Origin: Callorhinus ursinus | Taxonomy: Eukaryota > Chordata > Mammalia > Carnivora > Otariidae | Assembly (NCBI RefSeq): GCF_003265705.1 | Contig: NW_020312867.1 | Coordinates: 5,543,749 to 5,607,748 of the forward strand | Direction of reading: 5' to 3' | Length of the DNA stretch: 64,000 bases | In this document: positions 43,444 to 54,390 of the stretch, piece after piece | Numbering within the stretch: the first letter of the stretch is position 1 | Layout: each line of letters begins with the position of its first letter | Position numbers and translations under genes: made by a program | Notes under the pieces: model-generated | The model's input: the letters and a program-made list of their open reading frames with translations, nothing else | Database searches by the model: none | Told to the model about the DNA's origin: nothing

Positions 43444-44371
43444 ACCCTAGTCTCCCACCCTTACTTTCAAGTTTTATTTTGGGTTTTTTTGCAAATTATA
43501 GCTCTCCCCTGCCCCACTGTTTTGTACTGTTTATGAAGTGATTACACCCTTTAACTATTGAGAAGAAGTAAGAATGTTTTTTGTGACGTGATACTTACAT
43601 TAAGTTCAAATTTTAGGCCTGGAAGTGAAGGTTTTTTTGAATGCAGCCGATTTTATCATTTACCTACTTCTTATAACTAATTGCACAACAGCGGGCAGCC
43701 TATGTTACACTATCTGTCCATTTATAGGGAAGATTTGCCCACGCCTACCCTACCCCTGGCTCCAGAGGGAGGCTGGGGACCCAAACTCACAGCCCCCGCC
43801 CCCCGAGGGTCCTCCTCCCTCTGACATTCCCTGACCCTTGGCTACTATTGACCCTCCCTTTCCATCCTGCCAGCAGGAGTGTGTGATGGTGCTCATGCAT
43901 TCATTCCGCAAACAGGTCTGGAGCACCTGCTATGTGCCAGGCACTGGTCTAGCCATAAGGGACAAAGCAGATGTGGTCCTTATCAGCCGTCACCCAGCAC
44001 ATCTCTAAATACAAACAGTGCAGAGTGCTGTGAGCAGGGTGTGTGGAAGTTGGAGGCCATTTGACAAGAGAGCCAAGTTAATCTGGCCATCAGGGAGAAA
44101 TTCTTGAAAAAGGTAATGGTAACATTCAAGGTCTGAAAAATTAGGAGGGTTCCAAATTGTAGGTATCCCTTTTTAGTCTCCCTTCCCCATTTCAATTCCT
44201 TTTTCTCTCCTCGGAACCTAGATCTGGACTCAGATGAGACCTCAGACTTAGGGCATAGGGGCACAGCTAGAGAGAGAGGCACTCCCCTCTCCTTCCTGAG
44301 TTGAAGTATTGAGTCCAGGCAGAAGGTAGGTGGATAAGTTGGCAGTCACTCTTTTTAAAAATGATTGCATG
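43444..44371. other. Unique DNA with an L2-type fossil
   Basis: GGAGCACCTGCTATGTGCCA at 43919 is an old L2-type phrase. A Pro-rich 69-codon + frame (43625-43834) and a 99-codon minus frame (44282-43983) are unrecognised. Confidence 0.5.
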
Positions 44372-44579
44372 GGGGCGCCTGGGTGGCTCAGATGGTTAAG
44401 CGTCTGCCTTCGGCTCAGGTCATGATCCCAGGGTCCTGGGATCGAGCCCCGCATCGGGCTCCCTGCTCCGCAGAAGCCTGCTTCTCCCTCTCCCACTCCC
44501 CCTGCTTGTGTTCCCTCTCTCGCTGTGTCTGTCAAATAAATAAAATCTTTAAAAAAAATAAATAAATAAATAAATAAAT
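44372..44579 (+). mobile_element. Can-SINE with (AAAT)n tail
   Basis: TSD AAAAATGATTGCATGG at 44356-44371 and 44580-44595. The tail has about seven AAAT units. Confidence 0.95.
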
Positions 44580-44644
44580 AAAAATGATTGCATGGTACCC
44601 TTATGTAGTACGTACAGCAGTTTATTCATTGTGTAACTGATTCA

Positions 44645-44900
44645 TCTTTAAACACTGAGCAAATATTTATTGAACATCTACGGTATGCCAGGCACTGTTC
44701 TAGACCTTGGGGATACAGCAGTGAACAAGACAGAAAAAAAATTGCTGCCCTGGTGGAGCTTCTCACATTCTGGCACAGGAGGCAGTAAATAATGTATTGG
44801 GTATGTTAAGTGGTGACCACCATCATGGAGAAAAATAAAACAGGAGCAGGCGGTGGACAGACCCTTTGAAACAGGGAGGTAAGAGAAGACCTCCCTGAGA
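44645..44900 (+). repeat. L2-type ancient repeat
   Basis: GAACATCTACGGTATGCCAG, CACTGTTCTAGACCTTGGGG and ATACAGCAGTGAACAAGAC are in the standard order. Confidence 0.72.
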
Positions 44901-44912
44901 AGGTAACAGTCT

Positions 44913-45100
44913 GGGGGTGCCTGGGGGGCTCAGTCCGTTAAGCACCTGCCTTCAGCTCCGGTCATGATCCCAGCGTCCTGGGATCGAGTCCCGAATCGGG
45001 CTCCCCGCTCAGTGGGGAGCCTGCTTCTCCCTCTGCTTGTTTTTTCCCGTTTGTGCTCTCCCTCTCTCTCTGACAAATAAATTAGAAGAAGAAGAAGAAG
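44913..45100 (+). mobile_element. Can-SINE with (GAA)n tail
   Basis: The normal AATCTTT tail is replaced by AGAAGAAGAAGAAG (45085-45100). GAAGGTAACAG before and GGAGGTAACAG after are the TSD. Confidence 0.92.
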
Positions 45101-45180
45101 GAGGTAACAGTTTGAGCAGAGAGCTGAGGATATGTGTGGGTGTCTGGGGGGAAGCATATGCATTGATGGAATGCTAAGAA

Positions 45181-45365
45181 GCCATGAAATTCGAATCAAT
45201 AGCATTCTCAAGTCATGAAACTCTAAGTGATCGAATTCTGGGGCCATGGAATACTAATCAATACTTCTCTGGGTGCCATAAAATTCTAATCAATAGAATT
45301 CTCTGGTTGTGAAATTCTAACTAATAAAACTCTGAAGCCATGAAATTCTAATCAATCAGGAAACC
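45181..45365. repeat. Diverged minisatellite, about 31-bp unit, six copies
   Basis: Units begin near 45181, 45213, 45243, 45275, 45307 and 45337, each built on GCCATGAAATTCTAATCAAT followed by an AGAATTCTCTGGG-like part. Copies differ at several positions, so the array is old. Confidence 0.88.
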
Positions 45366-45370
45366 TCTCT

Positions 45371-45461
45371 GGGGCGCCTGGCTAGCTCTGTCAGTAGAGC
45401 ATGTGGCTCATGGGCCCAGGGTAGAGAGTTCAAGCCCCACATTGGGCGCAGGGCTTACTTA
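45371..45461 (+). mobile_element. Older Can-SINE at the end of the minisatellite
   Basis: TSD TCAATCAGGAAACCT at 45352-45366 and about 45474-45488. Confidence 0.88.
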
Positions 45462-45488
45462 AAAATCAATCAGTCAATCAGGAAACCT

Positions 45489-45754
45489 ACATGTGAAAGC
45501 AGGCGGGGAGCAAAAATCTCAGGGACCAGTGAGAGTTAACTAGGTGAAGGGAGGAATAATGCCTAGGAGGAGAGTACAAATAGTATGTACAATGGTCCTG
45601 TGGCAGGAGGGTAGAGAGGTTGGGAGCTGGAACCTGCCCCCTACCCAGCCATTCAACTGGTGAGACAAACTGTTGCAGAAGGATCTGTTTCTCTACCTTG
45701 AGCCATGACACCAGAGTTTCAGCAGAAGAGAAGCTGGTAAAAATAATATGCCTT
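45489..45754. other. Unique DNA, no gene seen
   Basis: Only short frames; no repeat recognised. Confidence 0.5.
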
Positions 45755-45963
45755 GGGGCACCTGGGTGGCTCAGTAGGTTAAGTGTCCTATGACTCTTGA
45801 TTTTGGCTCAGGTCATGATCTGGGGTTCCTGGGATCAAGCCCTGCATCGAGCTCCCTGCTCAGAGGGGAATCTGCTTGTCTCCCTCACCCCCTTGTTTCC
45901 CCCCATCCCCACTTGCTTGCTCACTCTCTCTCTTTCAAATAGGTGAATACATCTTTAAAAAAT
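45755..45963 (+). mobile_element. Can-SINE
   Basis: AAAATAATATGCC before and AATAATATGCAC after. The head region carries an 11-bp insertion (GTCCTATGACTC). Confidence 0.9.
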
Positions 45964-46157
45964 AATAATAATAATATGCACAGAGGCACATCAGGGCTAG
46001 TCAGGCCCCAATTCCAGGTCTCCTTCCAATCAGGCCTATAGCCTATGTAGTTCTCTTCCTACTGCATGGAATGAGAGGACTCTGGAGTGACCGAATCTGG
46101 GCCTCAGTCCTACCTTTTGCCCTTATGAATATTAGCTATAAGATGGTATTGCCCAAA

Positions 46158-46556
46158 GGGTGCCTGGGTGGCTCAGTCGTTAAGCGTCTGCCTTGGGCTC
46201 AGGTCCTGATCTCGGGGTCCTGGGATCGAGCCCCACATCGGGCTCCCTGCTCCCCGGGAAGCCTGCCTCTCCCTTTCTTGCTCCCCACGCTTGTGTTCCC
46301 TCTCTCGCTGTGTCTCTCTCTGTCAAGTGAATAAATAAAATCTTTAAAAAAAAAAGGGGGGGTGCCTGGGTGGCTCAGTCGGTTGGGCGACTGCCTTTGG
46401 CTCAGGTCATGATCCCAGAATCCTGGGATCGAGCCCCGCATCAGGCTCCCTGCTCAGCGGAAAGCCTGCTTCTCCCTTTCCCTCTGCCTGCCCCTCTGCC
46501 TATCTGTGCTCTCTGCCTCTCTGTCAAATAAATAAAAAATACCTTAAAAAAAAAAA
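46158..46556 (+). mobile_element. Two Can-SINEs in series
   Basis: Copies 46158-46355 and 46357-46556. AAGATGGTATTGCCCAA (46140 and 46557-46573) brackets both, so the second landed in the first one's tail. Confidence 0.95.
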
Positions 46557-46573
46557 AGATGGTATTGCCCAAG

Positions 46574-46962
46574 ACTGCTTCTCCCACCCCCCACATTTAT
46601 TATTCACTGCTCCATCAGTATCATTATTAATAATAGCAATGGCTACTACTGTCTGTGTCAACCATGAAACCAAGTGATCTATAATCATTGCTGCTCAGAG
46701 TATGGTTCCTGGATAGTGTTTTTCCAAAACCATCACCATAAAATATGTAAGAAATGAAAAGTGTTTAGAAACTTCTACGATAATTTGACATTGCTGGGAC
46801 ATCCAGGCACGTGACTATTTTTCCAACATTTCATTTTCCACGTATTGTACAAAAAGTATCAGTCCACAGTGAATTGGAAACAGTAAACTGGTCCCTTATC
46901 ACAGATGGTAGGAGAAGCTCATTTTATCCGTGTTATCCCTTTAAAACTCACAACAAGCCTTG
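46574..46962. other. Unique AT-rich DNA, no gene seen
   Basis: A faint hAT-like phrase, GAGTATGGTTCCTGGATAG, lies at 46697. Nothing else recognised. Confidence 0.4.
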
Positions 46963-46977
46963 TGCAGCTGGTACTTT

Positions 46978-47169
46978 TTTTTTTTAAGATTTTTATTTAT
47001 TTATTGGTTGGAGAGAGAGAGAGCCAAGCAGGGGTAGCGGCAGGCAGAGGGAGAAGCAGACTCTCTGCCGAGCAAGGAGCCTGATGCGGGACTCGATATC
47101 AGGACCCTGGGATCATGAAAAGAGCCAAAGCCAGACGCTTAACCAACCAACTGAGCCACCCAGGCGTCC
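46978..47169 (-). mobile_element. Can-SINE, inverted, inside an antisense MIR
   Basis: TSD TGCAGCTGGTACTTTT (46963) against TGCAGCTGGAACTTTT (47170). Flanking CTCACAACAAGCCTTGTG and GGAACTGAAGCTCAGGGAAG are antisense MIR. Confidence 0.94.
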
Positions 47170-47514
47170 CTGCAGCTGGAACTTTTATTATTTCCACTTT
47201 CTGGTTGAAGGAACTGAAGCTCAGGGAAGTTGCATGAACATATTGCCCAAAGCAAGTGGCAAGGAGAGGCTTCTAGGTCTGTCAGAAACAGGAGGCTTAA
47301 CTCTTGGGCACACCTCCCTGCTCCCTCACCACCTCCACCTCTCAGCCCCCACCTGCCAACTGGGTTCCATAACCCATTTACTTTAACTCAACAGATACCT
47401 ACCTCTTCCTCCCCTGACTCCTAATGAATGGTGGTTCCAGCCCAAATACCTGCCCTGCTCCTTTCCCTGCTGCTCCACCTTTCAGTGTCTTCTCTTGCCA
47501 CCATCTAGATGAGC

Positions 47515-47700
47515 ACTCTCCAACAGAAGTCTCTGAGACTATGGGGACATTCTGTATTTGTTTGTCTGGTATGGCAGGCATTGGTTGCATGTGGACGTTG
47601 AGCCCTTGAAAGGTGGTTAATGTGACGGGAACAAATTGTTAAGTGTCGTTATAAATAACCACATGTGGCTGATGGCTATTGTATTGGATCATGCAGATCT
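47515..47700. mobile_element. DNA-transposon fossil (CCACATGTGGCT family)
   Basis: GTTGAGCCCTTGAAAGGTGG and AACCACATGTGGCTGATGGC match the same family as 41005-41560. Non-coding. Confidence 0.6.
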
Positions 47701-47794
47701 AGAGAGGAAAAAGTGCAAACCCCACACAGCACTCAGGGCCTTTGGTTTTGGATCAGGAACTTGCTGACTGACCTCTGGGGTAATAGTCACAAAG

Positions 47795-47945
47795 AGAGGG
47801 CTTTGAAGTCTAATAGATCTGGATGCAAATCTGTGTCTGCAAGCTGTGTGGCACTGGGTAAGTTACTTAACCTCTCTGTGCCTTCAAGTCCTCATCTCTG
47901 ATATGGGACTAAGAATTCCTACCTCCTAGGCTTAATTAGATTTTA
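47795..47945 (+). repeat. MIR
   Basis: CTGTGTGGCACTGGGTAAGT and TACTTAACCTCTCTGTGCC are near-consensus. Confidence 0.87.
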
Positions 47946-47985
47946 CTTACAGTCCTTAGGATACTGCTTCCACTGCATACCAAAT

Positions 47986-48656
47986 TGTGCTGCTTATAGA
48001 CAGCAAGATGGAGTCACTCATGTCAAGCAGTCTCTCATGCCAAGGAGTGACGTAATGAATCAGGAAGGCAGCCAAGGGCGATGAGCTGAGAATAGATATC
48101 GCTAGAACCAGAACATGCTGGTGGCCCTCAGAACTGATAACTAGCAAAGCCAAGAGGGTCTGGAAAAACCAGGAAGTGATAATCACTAGAACCAGAAGAG
48201 GTCTGGAAGGGCTAAACACTGATCAAATTCCTTTCAAAAGGGAGGATTTCTGCGGCAAAGTGTCACATTCTCCAGACACCGACTCTTCCACGTTGGACCC
48301 ATTAGAAAGGTAATTGCCCAAGGCCCGACTGATCTCTGAAAATAACAGAGATCCTCCACTGCCTGAACATAATGAGCAGTAAGCGCGGAGAGCTGACCCG
48401 GGACCAGATCCCCATCTCAGGCTCACAGACTGACTTTAGGTTTGGTTGGTTAACTTCTTACCCTTGTGCTATCTTGTTTGTTGCAAGACTTTGTATTGTA
48501 GTGTGTTTTGTGTGATGCGTATGAAGCCAAGTTAAATGTGATATCATTGACCTTGAAATCCTGAACCTGCTTTACAGTTATGTTGATCTTGCTTTATGAT
48601 TGAATAAAGCTGACATTGTGGAAAGACAGCTTGTGTCCTGGCCTCTGTAGCCTCAG
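47986..48656 (+). mobile_element. Solo-LTR-like element
   Basis: About 670 bp begin TGTGCTGCTTATAGACAGC, carry repeated CTAGAACCAGAA phrases (48102 and 48187), and run to AATAAA (48603-48608) followed about 20 bp later by GTGGAAAGACAGC, like an LTR U3-R-U5 end. No coding region, primer site or second LTR is seen, and I could not find a TSD. A terminal exon of a non-coding transcript is an alternative. Confidence 0.45.
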
Positions 48657-48686
48657 CTCCATGCTTCTGGGCTCCTATTCTATCCT

Positions 48687-48751
48687 CTGTCTTTTCCTCC
48701 CCCTGCATCTGTGCAAACTGAGGCTCCGAAGGGGTTTAACTTTCCCAGAGT
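48687..48751. repeat. 65-bp exact repeat, copy 1
   Basis: Identical to 50649-50713 over all 65 bases, starting CTGTCTTTTCCTCC and ending TTTCCCAGAGT. The wording (AAACTGAGGCTCCGAAG) is MIR-derived. Confidence 0.95.
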
Positions 48752-48814
48752 CCCTCAGGAAGCATCAGGCAGGGTTAGGGCTAGGTTACCAGGTCTCTCT
48801 TCGCTCTTTAGGTT

Positions 48815-48975
48815 CTACCACCTGGCAGCTCTGTGACCTTGGGAAAGTTCCTTAACCTCTCTGAGCTTGGTTTTCCCTTTTTCAATGGAAAGAAATCAGG
48901 CTTACGTCACAGCATTCTTAAGGGAATTCAATGATTAAAGGAGAAAATGTGTGTTTAGCATACTGATAAGCTCTC
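48815..48975 (+). repeat. MIR
   Basis: CAGCTCTGTGACCTTGGGAA and TTCCTTAACCTCTCTGAGC. Confidence 0.88.
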
Positions 48976-49089
48976 AAGGTCAGCAGTTGCTGTTGTTGCT
49001 CTCTTGGTACTGTAATTAGTTGAAATGTAATAATAATCATTATTCATAATTATTCCCAGGCCTCTTTCCCCATTCTTTATTTTCATTTT

Positions 49090-49697
49090 TTAAAGATTAT
49101 TTATTTATTTATTTATATGTAGGCTCCACACTCAGTGTGGGGCTTGAACTCACCATCCTGAGATTAAGAGTTTTGTGTGCTCTGGAGGTGAGGATAACAC
49201 AGGGCCACCTCTTTTTTTTTCCTTTTTTTCAAGGTTTTATTTTTAAGGGTGCCTGGATGGTTCAGTCAGTTAAGCATCAGAGCCTGAGCCCAGCATCCAG
49301 CTCCCTGCTTAGCAGGGAGTCTGCTTGTCCCTCTGCCCCTCCCTACCCACCCAATGCTCCCTCTCTCTCTCTCAAATAAAAATAAATAAAATCTTGGGCG
49401 CCTGGGTGGCTCAGATGGTTAAGCGTCTGCCTTCGGCTCAGGTCATGATCCCAGGGTCCTGGGATCGAGCCCCGCATCGGGCTCCCTGCTAGGCGGGGAG
49501 CCTGCTTCTCCCTCTGCCTCTCTCGCTCTCTCTCTCTCTCTCTCATGAATAAATAAATAAAATCTTTAAAAATAAATAAAATCTTAACAAAAAAAGATTT
49601 TATTTTTAAGTAATATCTACACCCAACATGGGGCTTGAACTTATAACCCCAAGATCAAGAGTTACATGCTCTATGGACTGAGTCAGCCAGGTGCCCC
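49090..49697. mobile_element. Cluster of four Can-SINEs
   Basis: Older truncated (-) 49090-49180, internally deleted (+) 49247-49395, young (+) 49396-49570 with TSD AAAATAAATAAAATCTT (49379 and about 49571), older (-) 49594-49697. Confidence 0.9.
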
Positions 49698-49704
49698 CTC
49701 TTTT

Positions 49705-50040
49705 TTTTTAAATTTTAAATCCAGTATAGTTAACATACAGTGTTATATTAGTCTCAAGTATACAATATAGTGTTTCAACAATTCTTTTTTTTTTTTCAGA
49801 TTTTATTTATTTATTTGACAGAGAGAGACACAGCGAGAGCGGGAACACAAGCAGGGGGGGTGGGGGAGGGAGAAGTAGGCTCCCCGCGGAGCAGGGAGCC
49901 CAATGCGAGGCTCGATCCCAGGACCCTGGGACCATGACCTGAGCCGAAGACCTCACTCTGTGCACATCATGATACGATACATGTACTCTAAATCCTCTTC
50001 GCCAGTTTCACCCACCCCCCCCACTCCCCTCCAGGGCTAC
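49705..50040 (-). mobile_element. L1 3' region, antisense, with a head-truncated SINE
   Basis: AAATCCAGTATAGTTAACAT and AGTATACAATATAGTG, then, after the SINE at 49785-49950, CACATCATGATACGATACAT. The SINE lacks its head (ends GAGCCGAAG), which is unusual for an L1-mobilised copy. Confidence 0.8.
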
Positions 50041-50530
50041 CTCTTCATATGTATATATATGTGGGCTGACTTGGCTCTTTTGGGGACCCAAGGGCAAGTG
50101 TGAGTACCTGGTACCTGAACCAGGGCCTACATGCCTTGGGGCTGGCTGGGCCTGGGAGGAGGCTTTGGGGACCCAGGAGACCAAGATGCAGATCACACAG
50201 CAGCAGAAGCATCAGCAGCCTGGGAAGAAGGTGCCACTGATCAAGTTCAGAGAAGCTGTGGAGACTACAACCCTGCAGGCTCCCCCTCATGGTGCCCAAT
50301 AACCTGTGGCAGGTCAGCCTCAATGTTCCATGGGAAGTCACATGGGCTGTGCCCACGACTGGGAGGGAGAGGGGTACACAAAGAGGGACAGCAGAAAAGT
50401 GGTCTGAGGAATTCCTTTATTCCCTGGGAGGCAGAGGGAGCCAAAAACGTGCACAGGCGAAGAGTCCTGGGGTGTTCTGGTTTCAAATTCTGTGTCTCCC
50501 ATACACAGATTGGGAGTTCTGATTCTGTAG
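50041..50530. other. GC-richer unique DNA, overlapping frames, no gene called
   Basis: Frames overlap on both strands (up to 165 codons at 50131-50628, +). In another + frame a run ending KVPLIKFREAVETTTLQ stops near 50301 and looks somewhat protein-like, but I recognise no family and see no clear acceptor. A minus-strand AATAAA is at about 50420-50425. Confidence 0.35.
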
Positions 50531-50648
50531 CCACACAGACCAAACAGCAATATTTGGCCAGCATTATTAGCTTTGTGACTTTGGGCAAAACTCCTGACTT
50601 ATCTAAGACTCCATTTCCCAATCAGTGAGCAAGAAGTATACCTACTCA
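50531..50648 (+). repeat. MIR
   Basis: TTAGCTTTGTGACTTTGGGC and TCCATTTCCCAATCAGTGAG. Confidence 0.8.
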
Positions 50649-50713
50649 CTGTCTTTTCCTCCCCCTGCATCTGTGCAAACTGAGGCTCCGAAGGGGTTTA
50701 ACTTTCCCAGAGT
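50649..50713. repeat. 65-bp exact repeat, copy 2
   Basis: Matches 48687-48751 base for base, then diverges at once on both sides (CACTGTC against CTCTGTC upstream). Confidence 0.95.
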
Positions 50714-50723
50714 TGGGATGTGA

Positions 50724-50786
50724 GGTGTGAGGACCCTGAGTGTAGTGTGGTGTGTGGGGTGTGAGGACCCTGAGTGTAGTGTGGTG
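50724..50786. repeat. Tandem duplication, 34-bp period
   Basis: GGTGTGAGGACCCTGAGTGT and the next 9 bases occur at 50724-50752 and exactly again at 50758-50786. An L2/MIR-type end (GTGCCTGGCACATGGCAAGT) follows. Confidence 0.95.
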
Positions 50787-50824
50787 CCTGGCACATGGCA
50801 AGTGCTCATTAAAGATTATTGTTA

Positions 50825-51146
50825 CCATGGAGTTACGTGGACTTTCTGATCTGCAAGGCCCTAATCTATTGAACTGTTGAGATCAGGATAAGGTCACAGG
50901 CAAAGCGGTGAATTATAGAGGCTTAGAGTTTCAGCTCTGGGATCAGATCCCATCTCTGCCCGGTGTGCCTATGGGCAGGTACCCCCTACCCTCTGAGCCT
51001 CCACTTCCTTTTTTGTATAATTGGGAGGGCTTTAAAGTTTGGAAATGCCCGGTCCTCGTTAGAGGGTTAGTGGGTCTCCCATTTTCTTCACCTACCTTTG
51101 CTTCCCAACTTTTTTGTAGCCTGACCAATTGACCTCCCCCCCGCCC
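50825..51146. other. Unique DNA, MIR-like in part
   Basis: CAGCTCTGGGATCAGATCCC near 50932 is MIR-like. No gene seen. Confidence 0.45.
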
Positions 51147-51166
51147 CTGATTTTATTTAATTATTT

Positions 51167-51200
<34 letters not shown>

Positions 51201-51441
51201 ACTAGCAGGGGGAGCAGCATAGGGAGAGGGAGAAGCAGGCTCTCTTCTGAGCAGGGAGCCCAATGTAGGGTTTGATACCAGATCCCCAGGATCACGACCT
51301 GAGCCGAAGGCAGATGCTTAACCAACTGAGCCACCCAGGCACCCCTCTTTTTTTTGTTTTTAAGTAATCTCTGTGCCCAACATAAGGCTCAAACTCATGA
51401 CCCCAAGCTCAAGAGTCACCAACTGAGCCAGCCAGGCACCA
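51147..51441 (-). mobile_element. Young and older Can-SINE, inverted, in series
   Basis: Young copy 51147-51344 with a (GA)n run of about 36 bp at 51171-51199, and older copy 51346-51441. Confidence 0.92.
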
Positions 51442-51660
51442 CTGAGTTCCTACTTTTAGTTCTTTTGGATATATACCCAAAAGTGAAATTGCTGGATTAT
51501 ATGGGAATTCTACATTGAATTTTTCAAGAAATTGCCATACCATTTTCCATTCCCCTTAGCAGTGCTCAAGGCTTTCAATTCCACATCCTCACCAACTCTT
51601 GTTAGTCTCTGTGTTTTGGGGTCATAGACAACCTAATGGGTGTGTGAAGTGGGCTTTTTT
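51442..51660 (-). mobile_element. Old L1, antisense
   Basis: TTGGATATATACCCAAAAGT, GAAATTGCTGGATTATATGG and TTCCACATCCTCACCAACTC. Confidence 0.9.
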
Positions 51661-52056
51661 TTTTTTTTTCTTTGAGGGATGCCTGGGTGGCTCAGTTGGT
51701 TAAACATCTGCCTTCAGCTCGGGTCATGAGTCCAGGGTCCTGGAATGAGTCCCGCATCGGGCTCCCTGCTCAGTGAGGAGCCTGCTTCTCCTCTGCCTGC
51801 CACTCTCCCTGCTTGTGCTCGATCTTTCTCTGACAAATAAATAAATAAAATCTAAAAATAAAACGATTTATTTATTTGAGAGAGAGAGAGAGAGGGCATG
51901 AGTTGGGGGGTAGGGCAGAGGAATAGAATCTCAAGCTGACTCCCTGCTGAGCACAGGGTTGGCTCCCACAACCCATGAGATTACAGACCTGAACCCAAAC
52001 CAAGAGTCAGAGGCTCAACTGACTAACCAACTGGACTGAGCCACCTAGGCACCCCT
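51661..52056. mobile_element. Inverted Can-SINE split by a + Can-SINE
   Basis: + copy 51676-51862; the inverted body is at 51866-52056. GTGGGCTTTT (51649) and CTGGGCTTTTTA (52056) bracket the composite. Confidence 0.9.
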
Positions 52057-52144
52057 GGGCTTTTTATTTTAATGTAAATATCTTAATGCAAATCATCTTG
52101 TATGCTTTTCTGTGTTTAAAAAAAGAAAACAGTCCCAGAGCTAA

Positions 52145-52260
52145 AGGAAGAAGGGCAGGTCAGACTCAACTCCATGACCCAGGAGTTAGGTCTGTGTGGC
52201 ATTGGACAAGTCCCTTCACCTCTCTGAGCCCCTAATTTTGCCACTCTAGGAAAGGGAAGA
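52145..52260 (+). repeat. MIR
   Basis: CATTGGACAAGTCCCTTCAC and TCTCTGAGCCCCTAATTTTG. Confidence 0.82.
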
Positions 52261-52343
52261 GTAACCCCATTCCCAAAATTAAGGAAGTAACAGTTGTTCA
52301 GATGCGTGTGCAAAGAAAAAAATTTGTGCAGAAGGTCAATTGG

Positions 52344-52396
52344 TGGGGTGCTTGTGCTCTCTCTCTGTCAAATAAATCTTTAAAAACAAACAAACA
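52344..52396 (+). mobile_element. Can-SINE remnant (head joined to tail)
   Basis: GGTGGGGTGC is joined directly to TTGTGCTCTCTCTCTGTCAA, removing about 130 bp between two TGC triplets. The tail ends TAAAAACAAACAAACA. Confidence 0.85.
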
Positions 52397-52834
<438 letters not shown>

Positions 52835-52850
52835 TAAAAACAAACAAACA

Positions 52851-53503
52851 GGGCGCCTGGATGGCTCAGTCGTTAAGCGTCTGCCTTCGGCTCCGGTCAT
52901 GATCCCAGGGTCCTGGAATCGAGTCCCACATCGGGCTCCCTGCTCCTTGGGAGCCTGCTTCTCCCTCTGCCTCTCTCTCTCTGTCTCTCATGAATAAATA
53001 AATAAAATCTTTAAAAACAAACAAACAAACAAACAAACAGGGGCGCCTGGGTGGCTCAGTTGGTTAGGCAGCTGCCTTCGGCTCAGGTCATGATCCTGGA
53101 GTCCCGGGATCGAGTCCCGCATCGGGCTCCCTGCTCAGCAGGGAGTCTGCTTCTCCCTCTGACCCTCCCCCCTCTCATGTGCACGCTCTCTCTCTCTCTC
53201 TCTCATTCTCTCTGTCTCAAATAAATAAATAAATAATCTTTAATAAAAATAAAAACAAACAAACAAGGCTCCTGGGTGGCCCAGTCATTAAGCGTCTGTC
53301 TTCGGCTCAGGTCATGGTCCTGGGGTCCTGGGATTGAGCCCGGCATCGGGCTCCCTACTTGGCGGGAAGCCTGCTTTAAAAAAAGAAAAAGCCTCCCTCT
53401 CCCGCACCCCCTGCTTGTGTTCCCTCTCGCTGTCTCTGTCTCTGTCAAATAAATAAATAAAATCTTTAAAAATAAATAAATAAATAATAAAAACAAACAA
53501 AAA
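52851..53503 (+). mobile_element. Three Can-SINEs in series at an AAAC-rich site
   Basis: Copies start at 52851, 53040 and about 53267 and are separated by (AAAC)n runs at 53015-53039, 53252-53266 and 53491-53503. The third carries an A-rich 18-bp insertion (53377-53394) in its CT-rich region. Confidence 0.94.
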
Positions 53504-53639
53504 CGAAAAAAGGAAATTAAAAAACCCGATTTTAGGAAATTAAAAAAAATAATCTGGTTACCTATTTCCCCAAATAATCAAATACTGTACTACCATTTTA
53601 ATCATGTGGCTTCAAATCTTTTTTGTTTTCCTTTTCGAC

Positions 53640-54390
53640 AAGAGTGCTAAAACATTACAGCTTCAGGTGAAAGCCTTGGTTTACTCCTGCACCCCACTGC
53701 TCTTCAGCCTCCACATTGGGGAGTTTGGTGGTTTCCATAAACGCCTCAGGTTTGGGGTTTCCACACATCACATGCGTGTTTTTATACGAGTGTGCTTACT
53801 AAAATCGTACACAATATTATTCCTGTGTTTTTAAAAATGTCATATACATCCTCATGTATGTCCACATCTTTCTGCAACTTGATTTTTCCACTTCACCTTA
53901 TGTTTTCAAGATGCATCCATTTCGAGTTCATTCCCTTTACCTGCTGTAGAGTTTTCCACTGTATAAAGAGACCACATTTCATTTGTTTGTTGTCAGAGAG
54001 AGGTATTTGCTAAGGTAAGCAAACCGTTTTTCCAAACAAATCAGTCTGTATGAATTTCCTGGGGCAAATAGTGAAGTTACTTACTGGTTTCCAGTCCTAT
54101 CTTTCCAGGCAAGAATTTCCTGGATCAGATAGTAGAGTCATGTTAACATCGGGGGCCTGGGGGGCTCCCTACTCAGGCCCGGTAGTTGAGTAACATTGAG
54201 GACGGTTGTCTAGGTTCTTATGTTTATCCAGTCCCCTATTGATGGGCATTTAGGTTATCGCCAGTATTTTGCTATCATACCCAATCCTGCAATGACACTT
54301 TGTGAGACTTCTCTGGGGTCCCCACACAGAAGTGCAATTGCTGGGTAGCAAGATGTGTGCATCTGCAATTTTCCTAGAGCCCTGTGTTCT
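53640..54390 (-). mobile_element. Old L1, antisense, decayed
   Basis: TTTTCAAGATGCATCCATTT, GATGGGCATTTAGGTTATCG and GCAATTGCTGGGTAGCAAGA fix orientation. The first 200 bp are uncertain. Confidence 0.68.

Noticed and set aside
50131..50628. 165-codon plus-strand frame
   Set aside because: It overlaps equally long minus-strand frames and runs through a MIR; no domain is visible. The protein-like run KVPLIKFREAVETTTLQ is in a different frame and I could not tie it to a gene.
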